64,000 nt of DNA from Dokdonia sp. Hel_I_53 (GCF_007827465.1 NZ_VISL01000001.1:5001-69000); one strand, 5' to 3'; shown: positions 17,795-27,155, counted from the stretch's first letter. A program made the numbers and translations. Notes: generated by a model from the letters alone, not told the origin.

Positions 17795-18631
17795 ATGAAA
17801 AAAATAACTATAAGAACAATCATTCTAACCTTGCTAATACTAGCAACATTAAGTGTTAGTGCACAAAGAGAAAAAATAAAAGGAAGTCGAAATGTTAAAG
17901 AGCTGTCAGAACCACTTAGACCATTTACTGATATAAAAGTAATAGACGGCTTAGAAGTAACCCTTATACAAGATGCAACTACTGGCTATGACCTCGAGAT
18001 GGATGATAATCTTCTAGAAATAATAAGTTTTGATATACGCGACAGCACCTTGCTTGTTTCTACTCGAAAGGATATAAGAAGTAGTAAGAAGCTTAATATT
18101 ATTGTTCGGTTTGAAGAATTAAATAGTGTAACAGTTGCTGCGTACAGTAAAGTAATTTCAAAATCTACAATTAATACAGAGGATTTTGCTTGTAATCTTA
18201 CATCAGATAGTGTTTTTGAGGGGGAGATAAAATCAGAAAATGCAGTCATAACTGCAGATGAAAGCTCGAAGGTTGATGTAGAATTTAAGGGAGACGAAAT
18301 TAGATTTAATTTGAAAAATAACGCTTTCGCGAAAGCTGATATCAACACAGAAAAATTTGTAGTTATGGCCTCTGGCCGCACAGACATGAATTTTAAAGGT
18401 AATGCAGAAGAAGCTACAATTACCTTAACAGACAACGCAGAATTTAAGGGCCGTGCATTCGCGGTAGATCAAGCATCTTTAGTCTTAAAAGACGACACAA
18501 ATGCGCTTATCTCTATTGATAAAGACCTTGTTTTAGATATGAATCATAAAAGTGAGCTAGAGCTTTACGGAAGCCCATCTATTGTCATAGAAAAACTAGC
18601 TGGCAACTCAAAAATTTTAAAGAAAGAATAA
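17795..18631 (+). CDS. Exported GIN-domain (DUF2807) protein
   Basis: A 278-residue secreted or periplasmic protein with an SPI signal (about residues 1-23, ending SVSAQ). The mature part starts with the DUF2807 pattern LRPFTDIKVIDGLEVTLIQ and continues as a regular succession of short beta-strands, as in the putative auto-transporter adhesin head (GIN) family, predicted to form a beta-helix. A palindrome copy at 18322-18336 is read as NAFAKAD. It faces a second GIN-type gene (18694-19419) convergently across a shared terminator; the two are distant paralogues. Function unknown. Confidence 0.8.
   Translation: MKKITIRTIILTLLILATLSVSAQREKIKGSRNVKELSEPLRPFTDIKVIDGLEVTLIQDATTGYDLEMDDNLLEIISFDIRDSTLLVSTRKDIRSSKKLNIIVRFEELNSVTVAAYSKVISKSTINTEDFACNLTSDSVFEGEIKSENAVITADESSKVDVEFKGDEIRFNLKNNAFAKADINTEKFVVMASGRTDMNFKGNAEEATITLTDNAEFKGRAFAVDQASLVLKDDTNALISIDKDLVLDMNHKSELELYGSPSIVIEKLAGNSKILKKE
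18322..18336. repeat. TTCGCGAA palindrome, 15-bp copy inside a GIN-domain gene
   Basis: CGCTTTCGCGAAAGC inside the coding sequence at 17795-18631, read as AFAKA. It falls in a low-complexity beta-strand region. Confidence 0.85.
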
Positions 18632-18647
18632 TTTGATACATTCAAAT

Positions 18648-18677
18648 AAAAAAGCCCTCTATTAGAGGGCTTTTTTA
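18648..18677. terminator. Bidirectional terminator
   Basis: AAAAAAGCCCTCT and AGAGGGCTTTTTT flank a three-base loop. T-runs on both strands can end both convergent GIN-domain genes. Confidence 0.9.
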
Positions 18678-18693
18678 TTAGATTACGGTGTCA

Positions 18694-19419
18694 CTACCCT
18701 TTTGTAATGTCACCAGAACCAGAAACTTTTGTTTCCTGTTTATCTGGGTTGCCTAAGTATTCTATATCACCAGACCCAGTTACACGTGCTTTAAGGTATT
18801 TTGAGCAGTACACTTTAATATCACCAGACCCTGTAACTTTTGCATCAACGTAATTTGCATTAAATCGAGAAGCGTTTATATCTCCAGATCCTGTTACACT
18901 AGACTCATGATCTCCAGTACTTCCTCTCAATATGAGATCTCCAGAACCAGTAACTCTACTCTTTGTAGCACTAGATTCAACATCAAGAGTTACGTCACCA
19001 GAACCAGATACAGAAACTTTAAAATCTTTTGCTTTAATAACATCTTTTGTAATGATATCTCCAGAACCAGAAAGAGAAACAAGCTCTATGTCTCTAAAAG
19101 GGACTGTTATTTTAATATCATTTCCCCAACTCGTTTTCAAATTTTGATTTTTCTGAACACGAATTTTTAGAACTCCTTTATCTACAACTGTTTCGATATA
19201 ATTAAGTAAATTACTTTCTCCTTCTATAGTGATTTTACCTTCAGATCCTGCAAGTAGGGTTACTTCAAAAAAACCCGCTACACTTACTCCGTCATACTCT
19301 CCAACGTCTCTTGTTTCTTTTTGAACCTCTCCATTACCTTTAATAGATTTACCCCACCACTGTGCATGTATTTGAGTGCTTATAAAAAAGATAAAACTAA
19401 GTGCTACTAATTTTTTCAT
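18694..19419 (-). CDS. Exported GIN-domain (DUF2807) protein with GSGD repeats
   Basis: A 241-residue exported protein from the ATG at 19419 (MKKLVALSFIFFISTQIHAQ, SPI signal); the frame's earlier ATG at 19473 would overlap the previous gene. The N-terminal third has the GIN pattern VGEYDGVSVAGFFEVTLL. Then come seven copies of a (V/L)(T/S)GSGD turn spaced about 17-25 residues apart to the very C terminus. This implies a right-handed beta-helix with one turn per repeat and a stacked aspartate ladder. It is the last gene of the ECF sigma operon, so it is probably a target of envelope signalling. Confidence 0.82.
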   Translation of the reverse strand: MKKLVALSFIFFISTQIHAQWWGKSIKGNGEVQKETRDVGEYDGVSVAGFFEVTLLAGSEGKITIEGESNLLNYIETVVDKGVLKIRVQKNQNLKTSWGNDIKITVPFRDIELVSLSGSGDIITKDVIKAKDFKVSVSGSGDVTLDVESSATKSRVTGSGDLILRGSTGDHESSVTGSGDINASRFNANYVDAKVTGSGDIKVYCSKYLKARVTGSGDIEYLGNPDKQETKVSGSGDITKG

Positions 19420-19444
19420 AACTAATTGGCTTTTTGATTGTTGT

Positions 19445-20527
19445 TTAATTTTTATGGAGCGTAACGCCACCATAGTCTGAGTTAATATTTATATTGTTTT
19501 GAGAAGATGATGATTTATAATATCCTTCATAGTAAGCATCACCAGAATCTTTACGTTCTTTACGTATATTAAGATTGTCTTTACCACTTAATCCTGCATA
19601 CTCTAGTTTGATATTGAAAGTAAAACTATATGCTGAATCATAACCAATATTTATACCTGTGTAATCACTTTGAATAACTATGTCTCCAGCGCTTGGGCTC
19701 ATTTCGTCAATACGGATAGATCCATAATCTGCATTAATATTTAAGTGTCCGTTTACAGTGCCCAACTTTGCACTTAAATAATCACCTCTTCCAGTGATAT
19801 TATTAGACTCTTTTGTACGTACAGAGCCATAATCACAGTTATAATTAAGGTCTTTTATAATACCAAATTCAGATTTTGAATAATCAGCATTAAGGTCAAC
19901 ATTGCCTCCATTTTCTAATACAAAAGTTGAGTAGTCTGCATTGATGCGTCCACTTTTCATGTAGCCGATGGTACTATTTTTTGTGTAATCAAAATTTAAG
20001 TAATTATTGTCTGCAAGTAATTCGCCTATAGTGATTTTACCATAATCACAGCTTATTTTTGCGTTGCCTTCTATACGATCTAAAGTAATCCCTCCATAAT
20101 CATTACTTATATCGATCACAGCAAAAACTGGAAGTTTTATGGTGTAGTTAATTTCCATATTTACGTTACTGCTCTTCCAGCTGTTCCACCAAGACCTACT
20201 GCTATTATTATCAAATGTAGTTTTTGCACTTACAAATGATGCACTAGCTTCAAATTGCACGTCAATTTCATCAAGTTTATCTTTTACACGATCCTCATCA
20301 TTTCCATTAGTCTTTACATGAACTTCGATTACTATTCGGTTTTCAGACCAGCTTACCATGTTTACTTCGCCATAACTATTTTTGATTAATAGCTTAGCAT
20401 CACTGTTTACAGAGTATTCTTTCTTAATTTTCTTTTCTTTGGTGTACTTTCCGTTTGGATTACTTAAACCAGCAAAAGCTATAAGAGGGATAAGGCATGT
20501 AAAAAAAGTAGTTATAATATTTTTCAT
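19445..20527 (-). CDS. Exported beta-helix-like adhesin protein (DUF4097-like)
   Basis: A 360-residue protein with an SPI signal (MKNIITTFFTCLIPLIAFAG). The mature part is a repeated short pattern NADYGSI/CDYGKI/SDYGGV every 15-25 residues, recurring to the last line (INSDYGGVTLHKN). It predicts a beta-helix of stacked turns with aromatic and aspartate positions. It resembles the DUF4097/adhesin families that lie next to ECF sigma genes in Bacteroidota. It lies 19 bp after the anti-sigma-like gene and 25 bp before the GSGD protein, in the same operon. Function unknown; surface or periplasmic location is inferred. Confidence 0.78.
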   Translation of the reverse strand: MKNIITTFFTCLIPLIAFAGLSNPNGKYTKEKKIKKEYSVNSDAKLLIKNSYGEVNMVSWSENRIVIEVHVKTNGNDEDRVKDKLDEIDVQFEASASFVSAKTTFDNNSSRSWWNSWKSSNVNMEINYTIKLPVFAVIDISNDYGGITLDRIEGNAKISCDYGKITIGELLADNNYLNFDYTKNSTIGYMKSGRINADYSTFVLENGGNVDLNADYSKSEFGIIKDLNYNCDYGSVRTKESNNITGRGDYLSAKLGTVNGHLNINADYGSIRIDEMSPSAGDIVIQSDYTGINIGYDSAYSFTFNIKLEYAGLSGKDNLNIRKERKDSGDAYYEGYYKSSSSQNNININSDYGGVTLHKN

Positions 20528-20546
20528 TTTTATTTTTTTTATAGTA

Positions 20547-21110
20547 TTAAAGGGTAATAGCCTCTTGTGTTTTTTTTATTTGTTTAATAACCTCCATTTG
20601 TTCAACAACATCTTGCAACAGATAAATTCTATTTTGAAAATTATCTATCATAGCATAAATGACTCTTTTGTCCTCACCGCTTTTTGAAAGATCCTTTTTA
20701 AGTTTTTTGTATTCTGACTCTAACATTTCAAGTTGTGAGATGGCATCAAGTACAAGTTCTTGATTCTCTGGGGTCATATTTTCTTTTATATCAAATAGTT
20801 CTCGTTCTATTGTTTTTGTGAAAAAATCTTGCGTTTGTTGCATTTCAGGAGAGACATCTGCTAAATCTTTAGTAGCAGAACCTACTTGAGTAAAATTTAA
20901 AACAAGACTCGCTATAAGAACCAAACTGGCTGCTATAAAGAGCGGTCTCATCCAGCGTATACGATTCTCTTTTTTAGAAGGAGAAAACCGGTTTTTACCT
21001 TCTAACTTTTCTAAAAAGTTAGCTCTATGGCTTTCACTCGGCTCATAAACATCTAATTTTCTGTTTAGCCGCTTAAATAGAAGATCTATAGATTCCTTTT
21101 CCTTTTCCAT
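20547..21110 (-). CDS. Anti-sigma-factor-like membrane protein
   Basis: A 187-residue protein with one membrane helix (about 52-70, PLFIAASLVLIASLVLNF). It has a short charged cytoplasmic N terminus (IDLLFKRLNRKLDVYEPSESHRANFLEKL) and a helical, acidic outer domain. This topology, and its start inside the end of the ECF sigma gene (38-bp overlap), are those of a transmembrane anti-sigma factor. The sequence lacks the zinc HxxxCxxC of the classic ZAS class, so binding to the sigma factor is inference from context. Confidence 0.7.
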   Translation of the reverse strand: MEKEKESIDLLFKRLNRKLDVYEPSESHRANFLEKLEGKNRFSPSKKENRIRWMRPLFIAASLVLIASLVLNFTQVGSATKDLADVSPEMQQTQDFFTKTIERELFDIKENMTPENQELVLDAISQLEMLESEYKKLKKDLSKSGEDKRVIYAMIDNFQNRIYLLQDVVEQMEVIKQIKKTQEAITL

Positions 21111-21657
21111 TTTTATTTAAAATTGCTCGTAAACTTTGTTTTGCCCTAGATATCATTGTTCTAGAATTGGCATAGCTCACATTCATAATTTCACTTATTT
21201 CTTCGTAATCATACCCTTCTATGAGGTGCAAAGACAATGATTGTCTGTAATTATCTTTTAAATTATTCATTGCTGTAACAACCTCCTGAGCTCTCACACT
21301 TGTAAGATCTATAGTACCACACCCTCCGTCGTCTTCAGAAACTTTATATAAGTGATTTTCTAGTGGTTGTTCATCCAGTCGTTTAGCTTTCTGATAGGCT
21401 GTTAAACTATTGTTTACAACAATTCTCTTGAGCCAACTTCCAAAAGAAGCTTCTTCTTTGTAAGTATCAATTTTTGTAAAAGCGCTCAAAAATGATTCTT
21501 GCATAATATCTTCAGCCTCAGCTTCGCTTTTTACAATACGGAGGGAAGTATTATACATTGCCTTATAATAACGATTGTATACTTCCATCTGCGCTACTTG
21601 CTCACCGTTGCGACAACGATTAATAACTTCAGTTATGTGATGGTTACTTAAATTCAC
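21073..21657 (-). CDS. ECF RNA polymerase sigma factor
   Basis: A 194-residue sigma-70-family protein of ECF architecture. Region 2 (about 20-85) includes YNRYYKAMYNTSLRIVKSEAEAEDIMQESFLSAFTKIDTY, then a linker, then region 4 (about 130-180) with LHLIEGYDYEEISEIMNVSYANSRTMISRAKQSLR as the helix-turn-helix. It heads a four-gene operon with an anti-sigma-like protein and two exported beta-helix proteins. A motif like other Bacteroidota ECF promoters lies just upstream, so it is probably autoregulated. The signal it answers is unknown; envelope stress is a reasonable guess. Confidence 0.92.
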   Translation of the reverse strand: MNLSNHHITEVINRCRNGEQVAQMEVYNRYYKAMYNTSLRIVKSEAEAEDIMQESFLSAFTKIDTYKEEASFGSWLKRIVVNNSLTAYQKAKRLDEQPLENHLYKVSEDDGGCGTIDLTSVRAQEVVTAMNNLKDNYRQSLSLHLIEGYDYEEISEIMNVSYANSRTMISRAKQSLRAILNKNGKGKGIYRSSI

Positions 21658-21677
21658 TTTGGTCAGTTCTATTATAA

Positions 21678-21706
21678 AGATGGTACGTTTTTTAATTTGT
21701 TACACT
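21678..21706 (-). promoter_or_regulatory. Putative autoregulated ECF promoter
   Basis: On the minus strand TGTAACA (21705-21699) precedes CGTACCATCT (ending about 21678), 20-50 bp before the sigma gene start. GTAAC with a downstream CGTACCATCT-like block resembles ECF-type promoters and fits autoregulation. No experimental basis. Confidence 0.45.
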
Positions 21707-22193
21707 TTTTAATAATCTTTTTAAAGAAATATCATAACAAATTATAAAACAACCTTTTAGTGATCGTTTTTGAATATGTATACAATAAGCTAATAATTTG
21801 TTGGCTATTGAGACGGTTTGTTAAGTAGATAAAATTTTTACGAAACCAAAAATGATCAAAAAAAAGACCGCTTAAGTTAAGCGGTCTTTTCATTTACAAT
21901 ATAATTCCCCCAAATTAGTAATTGTAACATTGATAAAAATACAATAAGATATCCTTTAATTCAAATTTTTATTAAAAAGTTTATTTGTTAACATATTTAA
22001 AGACAGAGTGCTATAGTTAATTCTATAGAAATATGAAAATTTTGTAGCAATGGCACAAGAATTGACTTTAAAAATACGGAATAGTTATAATTCTGTGATA
22101 GATATATATAACTATCTGTTTTTTAATAACATAATAATAAATTAAGATGCACCTGTTTTGTAAAACTACAAGACATTGTGACACATAATATAT
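21707..22193. other. Long intergenic region upstream of lon
   Basis: About 490 bp without a credible ORF between the divergent sigma operon and lon. It is very AT-rich and holds one strong terminator-like hairpin at 21862-21890 that belongs to no annotated gene. No heat-shock-type operator was recognised upstream of lon. Confidence 0.5.
21862..21890. terminator. Orphan terminator-like hairpin
   Basis: AAAAGACCGCTTA pairs with TAAGCGGTCTTTT over 13 bp with a 3-base loop. The minus-strand T tract is longer (eight T) than the plus-strand one (four T). The nearest gene to the right, lon, points away, so it could end a small untranslated minus-strand RNA starting near lon, or serve as a barrier. 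Confidence 0.65.
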
Positions 22194-24644
22194 ATGGCAA
22201 AACCAAAATTTACAACATTAGACAGATTGTCACTGCAAGAGATAGATGGAGATGCAGAGTTAATCCCATTGATGACTCCAGAGGACGAAGAGGCAATTAA
22301 TAACGAGGAGTTACCAGAGAGTCTAGCTTTATTACCGTTAAGGAATACTGTATTATTTCCTGGTGTAGTGATACCTATTTCTGCTGGAAGAGATACATCT
22401 ATTAAGTTAATAGACGAAGCTAACAAGGGCGGGAAAGTAGTTGGAGTTGTTGCTCAAGTTGATGAAAGCATAGAAAATCCCACAGCTGATGATATCCACA
22501 AAGTGGGTGTTGTTGCAAGAATATTACGTGTTCTTAAAATGCCGGACGGTAACGTCACGGTAATTATACAAGGTAAAAAGCGTTTTGAGATAGATCAAGT
22601 AACGCAAGAAGAACCTTACATGAAGGCTACTATAAAAGACTATCCAGAGTCTCGACCTGAAGTGGCAGATAAAGAATTTAAGGCGGTAATAGATTCTATT
22701 AAAGAACTTGCCTTACGTATTATTCAAGAATCTCCAAACATCCCAACAGAAGCTTCATTTGCTATAAAGAATATTGAAAGTAATTCTTTTCTAATCAATT
22801 TTGTAAGTTCAAATATGAACTTAACAGTAGAGGAGAAACAAGAATTGCTTCAAATTAGCGATCTGCAAAAAAGAGCGCTAGAAACGCTTAAGTTTATGGA
22901 TATGGAACGCCAGAAGCTTGAGCTCAAAAATGACATTCAGAGCAAGGTTCAGAATGACATGAGCCAGCAGCAACGTGAGTATTTTCTTCATCAACAGATG
23001 AAAACTATTCAAGAAGAACTTGGTGGTGCATCGTCTGAAGATGATTTAGAAGAAATGCGCTTACGATCTAAAGACAAAAAGTGGAATGAAAAAGTTGCCA
23101 AGCACTTCAAAAAGGAGCTTGCAAAAATGCAACGTATGAATCCACAAGTTGCTGAGTATAGTATACAGCGAAATTATCTTGACTTATTTTTAGATCTCCC
23201 TTGGAATGAATTTAGCAAGGATAAATTTGATCTTAAACGCGCGATGAAGATTCTTGACCGTGATCACTATGGATTAGATGATGTAAAAAGACGTATTATA
23301 GAATATCTCGCCGTTTTAAAGCTCCGTAATGATATGAAATCTCCTATTTTATGTTTGTATGGACCTCCAGGAGTAGGTAAGACTTCTCTAGGGAAATCTG
23401 TTGCAGAAGCTCTTGGACGTGAATATATACGTATGAGTTTAGGTGGCATGCGAGATGAATCTGAAATAAGAGGGCACCGTAAAACTTATATAGGTGCGAT
23501 GCCTGGGCGCATTATCCAAAGTTTAAGAAAAGCAGGGACTAGTAATCCAGTTTTTGTACTTGATGAAATTGATAAGCTAAGTACAGGAAGTCAAGGCGAT
23601 CCTTCCTCTGCGTTACTTGAAGTATTAGATCCAGAACAAAATAGTGAGTTTCATGACAACTTTTTAGAAATGGGTTTTGACCTTTCTAAAGTAATGTTTA
23701 TTGCAACTTCAAACAGTCTTAATACCATACAGCCTGCGTTGAGAGACCGTATGGAAATCATTAATGTAACAGGTTATACGATCGAAGAAAAGGTAGAAAT
23801 TGCAAAACAACATTTGTTGCCTAAACAACTCAAGGAGCACGGGATGACAACAAGTCAACTCAAAATTGCTAAACCCCAATTAGAGAAAATTGTTGAGGGA
23901 TATACTCGGGAATCTGGAGTACGTGGTCTTGAAAAGCAGGTTGCAAAAATGGTACGCTATGGAGCAAAGAATCTAGCCATGGAAGAAGAGTATAACATAA
24001 AGGTCTCAAATGAAGACATTATAGATGTACTTGGATCTCCTAAAATGGAACGTAACAAGTATGAAAATAATGAAGTAGCTGGCGTAGTTACGGGCCTTGC
24101 ATGGACGCGAGTAGGTGGCGATATTCTATTTATTGAGTCTGCCTTGTCCAAAGGAAAAGGAACACTCTCTATTACAGGAAATCTAGGGAAGGTAATGAAA
24201 GAAAGTGCAACCATTGCCATGGAATATATTAAAGCAAATGCAGAGTCGTTAGGTCTAGATCCAACGATATTTGATAAATATAATGTACATATCCACGTAC
24301 CTGAAGGAGCTACACCTAAGGACGGTCCAAGTGCAGGTATCACTATGTTAACCTCTCTAGTATCACTATTTACGCAACGTAAAGTGAAAAAAAGCATTGC
24401 GATGACAGGGGAAATCACTTTAAGAGGTAAAGTATTACCAGTAGGTGGTATTAAAGAAAAAATTCTCGCAGCAAAAAGAGCAAGAATTAAAGAAATTTTA
24501 ATGTGTGAGCAAAACCGTCGAGATATTGATGAAATTAAAGAAGAATACTTAAAAGGGCTTACCTTTCATTATGTATCTGATATGAGTCAAGTTTTAGAAC
24601 TGGCTTTGACTAAGCAAAAGGTTAAAAATGCAAAAACACTCTAA
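22194..24644 (+). CDS. lon: ATP-dependent Lon protease
   Basis: Cytoplasmic AAA+ serine protease for misfolded and regulatory proteins. The 816 residues have the full LonA layout. The N-terminal substrate domain begins at [20 protein letters not shown] (about 43-62) and is followed by a helical region. The AAA+ module has Walker [10 protein letters not shown] (390-398), Walker [10 protein letters not shown] and [24 protein letters not shown]. The C-terminal protease domain has the Ser-Lys dyad in KDGPSAG (Ser713) and GGIKEK (Lys756). The protein begins with an extra acidic N-terminal stretch of about 40 residues, usual in Bacteroidota Lon. Confidence 0.97.
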   Translation: MAKPKFTTLDRLSLQEIDGDAELIPLMTPEDEEAINNEELPESLALLPLRNTVLFPGVVIPISAGRDTSIKLIDEANKGGKVVGVVAQVDESIENPTADDIHKVGVVARILRVLKMPDGNVTVIIQGKKRFEIDQVTQEEPYMKATIKDYPESRPEVADKEFKAVIDSIKELALRIIQESPNIPTEASFAIKNIESNSFLINFVSSNMNLTVEEKQELLQISDLQKRALETLKFMDMERQKLELKNDIQSKVQNDMSQQQREYFLHQQMKTIQEELGGASSEDDLEEMRLRSKDKKWNEKVAKHFKKELAKMQRMNPQVAEYSIQRNYLDLFLDLPWNEFSKDKFDLKRAMKILDRDHYGLDDVKRRIIEYLAVLKLRNDMKSPILCLYGPPGVGKTSLGKSVAEALGREYIRMSLGGMRDESEIRGHRKTYIGAMPGRIIQSLRKAGTSNPVFVLDEIDKLSTGSQGDPSSALLEVLDPEQNSEFHDNFLEMGFDLSKVMFIATSNSLNTIQPALRDRMEIINVTGYTIEEKVEIAKQHLLPKQLKEHGMTTSQLKIAKPQLEKIVEGYTRESGVRGLEKQVAKMVRYGAKNLAMEEEYNIKVSNEDIIDVLGSPKMERNKYENNEVAGVVTGLAWTRVGGDILFIESALSKGKGTLSITGNLGKVMKESATIAMEYIKANAESLGLDPTIFDKYNVHIHVPEGATPKDGPSAGITMLTSLVSLFTQRKVKKSIAMTGEITLRGKVLPVGGIKEKILAAKRARIKEILMCEQNRRDIDEIKEEYLKGLTFHYVSDMSQVLELALTKQKVKNAKTL

Positions 24645-24658
24645 TTGAATAATATGTC

Positions 24659-24677
24659 ACGCTTTCGCGAAAGCGTA
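24659..24677. repeat. TTCGCGAA palindrome, 18-bp core copy
   Basis: ACGCTTTCGCGAAAGCGT plus A, 14 bp after the lon stop and 13 bp before the lon terminator. Confidence 0.85.
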
Positions 24678-24689
24678 TGAGTAATATTA

Positions 24690-24724
24690 AAAACGGGAAC
24701 TTTTATAAAGGATCCCGTTTTTTT
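24690..24724 (+). terminator. lon terminator
   Basis: AAAACGGGA and TCCCGTTTT flank a 13-base loop; a run of T follows. Confidence 0.8.
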
Positions 24725-24796
24725 AATTTAAACTAGAATTGTCATGACTTATAGCAATTATATCTGTTTCCAAAATATACTCTCATTGTAACCGTT

Positions 24797-24804
24797 TATC
24801 TTTG
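24797..24804 (+). promoter_or_regulatory. porQ -7 promoter element
   Basis: TATCTTTG, a perfect TAnnTTTG box, lies 18 bp before the porQ ATG, so the 5' leader would be only about a dozen bases. No good TTTG -33 box is seen. Confidence 0.5.
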
Positions 24805-24822
24805 TATTGCAGGATTGCTTAA

Positions 24823-25839
24823 ATGAAAAATCTAGTACTACTTCTTTTTTTAGTAACGTCTTTTGTGGCAAAAAGCCAATTAGGGGGGAGGGCCACCTAC
24901 CAGTTTCTCAACTTAATGTCATCTCCAAGACAAGCTGCAATGGGCGGAAAGGTCATCACAAACTATGACTATGATCCAGATTCTGCCATATACAATCCAG
25001 CCAATATAAACTATAAAATGGATAATCAATTAGCTGTAAACTATGTCAACTATCTTTCTGACATAAATTACGGTACTGCATCTTATGCCTACATGTGGGA
25101 TAGGCGTACGCAAGTTTTTCATGCTGGTGTAACATATATCAATTATGGTAATTTTGATGGAAGGGATGAAAATGGAAATGCTACTGGAAATTTTGGCGGG
25201 AATGAAGCAGCACTTTCTTTAGGTTATGCCGTAAATGTTCCAAATACAAACTTTCATGTTGGTGCAAATTTTAAATTAATAACCTCTACTCTTGCAGAGT
25301 ATTCCTCTGCTGGGATAGCTCTAGATATTGGGACCACCTACAATTTTGAAGAATGGGACTTAAATGCAGCCGTCGTAGTAAGAAATTTAGGAACGCAGTT
25401 AACTCCTTATGTAGACACCTATGAAAACCTTCCTTTAGAAATAGACGCAGGGATTTCGCAAATTCTTCCCAACGTACCAATACGATGGCACCTCACCTTT
25501 GAAAATTTACAATTGTGGAATATTGCTTTCGAAAATGAATCTAGAAGTACTACAGATCTTGATGGAAATGTGACAGAAGAAAAGATAGGTTTTTTAGATA
25601 ATGTGGTGCGTCATACTATAATCGGGATTGAGCTTTTCCCTCGAGGAGGTTTTAACCTACGATTAGGTTATAATTTTCGTCGTAGTGAAGAGTTGCGACT
25701 CATAAATCAGCGTAGTTTTGCTGGTATAAGTGCAGGGTTTGGAATCAAAATTAATAAAATGCGTTTTAATTATGCTTACGCTCGCTATAATGGTGCAGCG
25801 GCGAGCAGTTTTTTTGGAATAGGTATCGACCTACAATAG
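24823..25839 (+). CDS. porQ: Type IX secretion system protein PorQ
   Basis: Predicted outer-membrane beta-barrel accessory of the Bacteroidota type IX secretion system, which exports adhesins and gliding proteins. The 338-residue protein has an SPI signal (about 1-18, ending AKSQ). The N-terminal PorQ/PorV-like motif FLNLMSSPRQAAMGGKVITNYDYDPDSAIYNPA is present, followed by alternating strands to a C-terminal FGIGIDLQ. It precedes cmk, a neighbour pair recurrent in Bacteroidota. No other T9SS gene lies in the window. Confidence 0.9.
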   Translation: MKNLVLLLFLVTSFVAKSQLGGRATYQFLNLMSSPRQAAMGGKVITNYDYDPDSAIYNPANINYKMDNQLAVNYVNYLSDINYGTASYAYMWDRRTQVFHAGVTYINYGNFDGRDENGNATGNFGGNEAALSLGYAVNVPNTNFHVGANFKLITSTLAEYSSAGIALDIGTTYNFEEWDLNAAVVVRNLGTQLTPYVDTYENLPLEIDAGISQILPNVPIRWHLTFENLQLWNIAFENESRSTTDLDGNVTEEKIGFLDNVVRHTIIGIELFPRGGFNLRLGYNFRRSEELRLINQRSFAGISAGFGIKINKMRFNYAYARYNGAAASSFFGIGIDLQ

Positions 25840-25849
25840 TGAAATTTTT

Positions 25850-26020
25850 ATTTTGAAGCGGCTATAGTATCTCTCTTTGGGAAGGTATTTACCTGCTTTT
25901 CATTTCAATTCCTCACGCCGGCTATGCCAGGCAGCTGCGGGATTTACACTACAATCAGGGCTATAGAGTTAGGGTTACGTTCTCTTTCCAATAGTATCTA
26001 TACTGTTTGTGAAATATAAA
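25850..26020. repeat. Possible dispersed intergenic repeat, degenerate copy
   Basis: About 170 bp between porQ and cmk, visibly richer in G and C than the surrounding AT-rich spacers. It includes CAATTCCTCACGCCGGCTAT, GCTGCGGGATTTACACTACA and ATCAGGGCTATAG, wording I associate with non-coding repeats dispersed in flavobacterial genomes. ATAGTATCT occurs near both ends, and GGCTAT recurs three times. There is no second copy in this window, so the call rests on memory of the family. Confidence 0.35.
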
Positions 26021-26057
26021 AAGTAATAAGGCTCACCTAAAAAAAAGCGATAATCCC

Positions 26058-26065
26058 TATTTTTG
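26058..26065 (+). promoter_or_regulatory. cmk -7 promoter element
   Basis: TATTTTTG matches TAnnTTTG and lies 17 bp before the cmk ATG, giving a leader of about ten bases. Confidence 0.45.
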
Positions 26066-26082
26066 TTATTCAAAATTATTTT

Positions 26083-26775
26083 ATGAAAATTACCATCGCC
26101 ATTGACGGCTATTCATCTACAGGAAAGAGTACAGTAGCAAAACAATTAGCAGACTGGTTAGAATATATTTACGTAGATACAGGAGCAATGTACCGTGCCG
26201 TAACTTTATATGCTATGCAGCAAGGTCTTATAGCAGATGGTTTTTTTGACAAAGAGGCACTTATTAAAAAGCTAGATCAAATTAAGATAACATTTACTCG
26301 TGATACAACATCTGGAAAAGCAGAAGTCTGTTTAAATGGAAAAAATGTTGAGCAAGATATTAGAAATCTTGAGGTTTCCTCCTTTGTAAGCCCCATTGCG
26401 ACAGTTTCTGAGGTGCGCTCTAAGTTAGTCGAGCAACAACAGCATATGGGAGAAGAGAAGGGTATTGTTATGGATGGTCGTGACATTGGTACCGTTGTTT
26501 TTCCTAATGCAGAATTAAAAATATTCATGACAGCAAGTGCAGCAGAACGTGCAAAAAGACGCTATAATGAATTAGTAGAACGTGGAGATGATGTTAATTA
26601 CGAATCTGTACTGGCAAATGTACAAGAGCGTGATCATATTGATACCACTCGTGAGGATTCACCACTCGTAAAAGCAAACGATGCTATTGAAATTGATAAT
26701 ACAGAAACTAACATAGACGATCAATTTCATACCATTTTACAACTGGCAAAAGATCGTATCGCAAAGCGCATTTAA
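26083..26775 (+). CDS. cmk: (d)CMP kinase
   Basis: Phosphorylates CMP and dCMP to the diphosphates with ATP, feeding CTP and dCTP pools. The 230 residues show the P-loop GYSSTGKST (residues 9-17), DTGAMYRAVT, the substrate-binding MDGRDIGTVVFPNAELKIFMTA and the LID-like RAKRRYNEL and RDHIDTTREDSPL segments. All are in Cmk order. Its stop overlaps the start of the DUF4345 gene by one base (TAATG), so the two are translated in a coupled way. Confidence 0.96.
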   Translation: MKITIAIDGYSSTGKSTVAKQLADWLEYIYVDTGAMYRAVTLYAMQQGLIADGFFDKEALIKKLDQIKITFTRDTTSGKAEVCLNGKNVEQDIRNLEVSSFVSPIATVSEVRSKLVEQQQHMGEEKGIVMDGRDIGTVVFPNAELKIFMTASAAERAKRRYNELVERGDDVNYESVLANVQERDHIDTTREDSPLVKANDAIEIDNTETNIDDQFHTILQLAKDRIAKRI

Positions 26776-27155
26776 TGTCAAAATTACCTCAAAACCTCCA
26801 CCTAGGTGTATCTTCTTTTATTGTGCTACTGATGGCCTTTGTTTATGGAGCAAATCCAAGTGGAATTTTACCTTATATTTTTGGTTTTGAAGTAGAAGAT
26901 ATAGAGCTTAAAAATATCTTTAGGGCGATTATGGGGCTCTATATGGCTTTTGGAGGATATTGGATTTACGGACTGTTCCATAAAAGTCATTGGAGGTCTG
27001 CTACATTAGCTAATATTTTATTTATGAGCGGTCTCGTCTTTGGTAGAGTACTAAGTACTATCCTAGATGGTTGGTCACCTCAATATGGTATTGGCATGGT
27101 AGGTGAGGCTGTCTTAATGTGGTGGGGGTATTGGAACTTAAAATACTATAAGTAA
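26775..27155 (+). CDS. DUF4345 family membrane protein
   Basis: A 126-residue inner-membrane protein with four hydrophobic segments (about 9-27, 46-64, 73-93 and 105-122). GLYMAFGGYW in helix 2 and the pattern NILFMSGLVFGRVLSTILDG are typical of DUF4345 proteins. It is coupled to cmk by a one-base overlap, but no functional tie to nucleotide metabolism is known. Function unknown. Confidence 0.8.
   Translation: MSKLPQNLHLGVSSFIVLLMAFVYGANPSGILPYIFGFEVEDIELKNIFRAIMGLYMAFGGYWIYGLFHKSHWRSATLANILFMSGLVFGRVLSTILDGWSPQYGIGMVGEAVLMWWGYWNLKYYK

Noticed and set aside
18694..19419. Regularly spaced repeats that could suggest a CRISPR array or satellite
   Set aside because: The period varies (17-25 codons), is in frame, and encodes the GSGD turns of an exported beta-helix protein; no cas genes are present.
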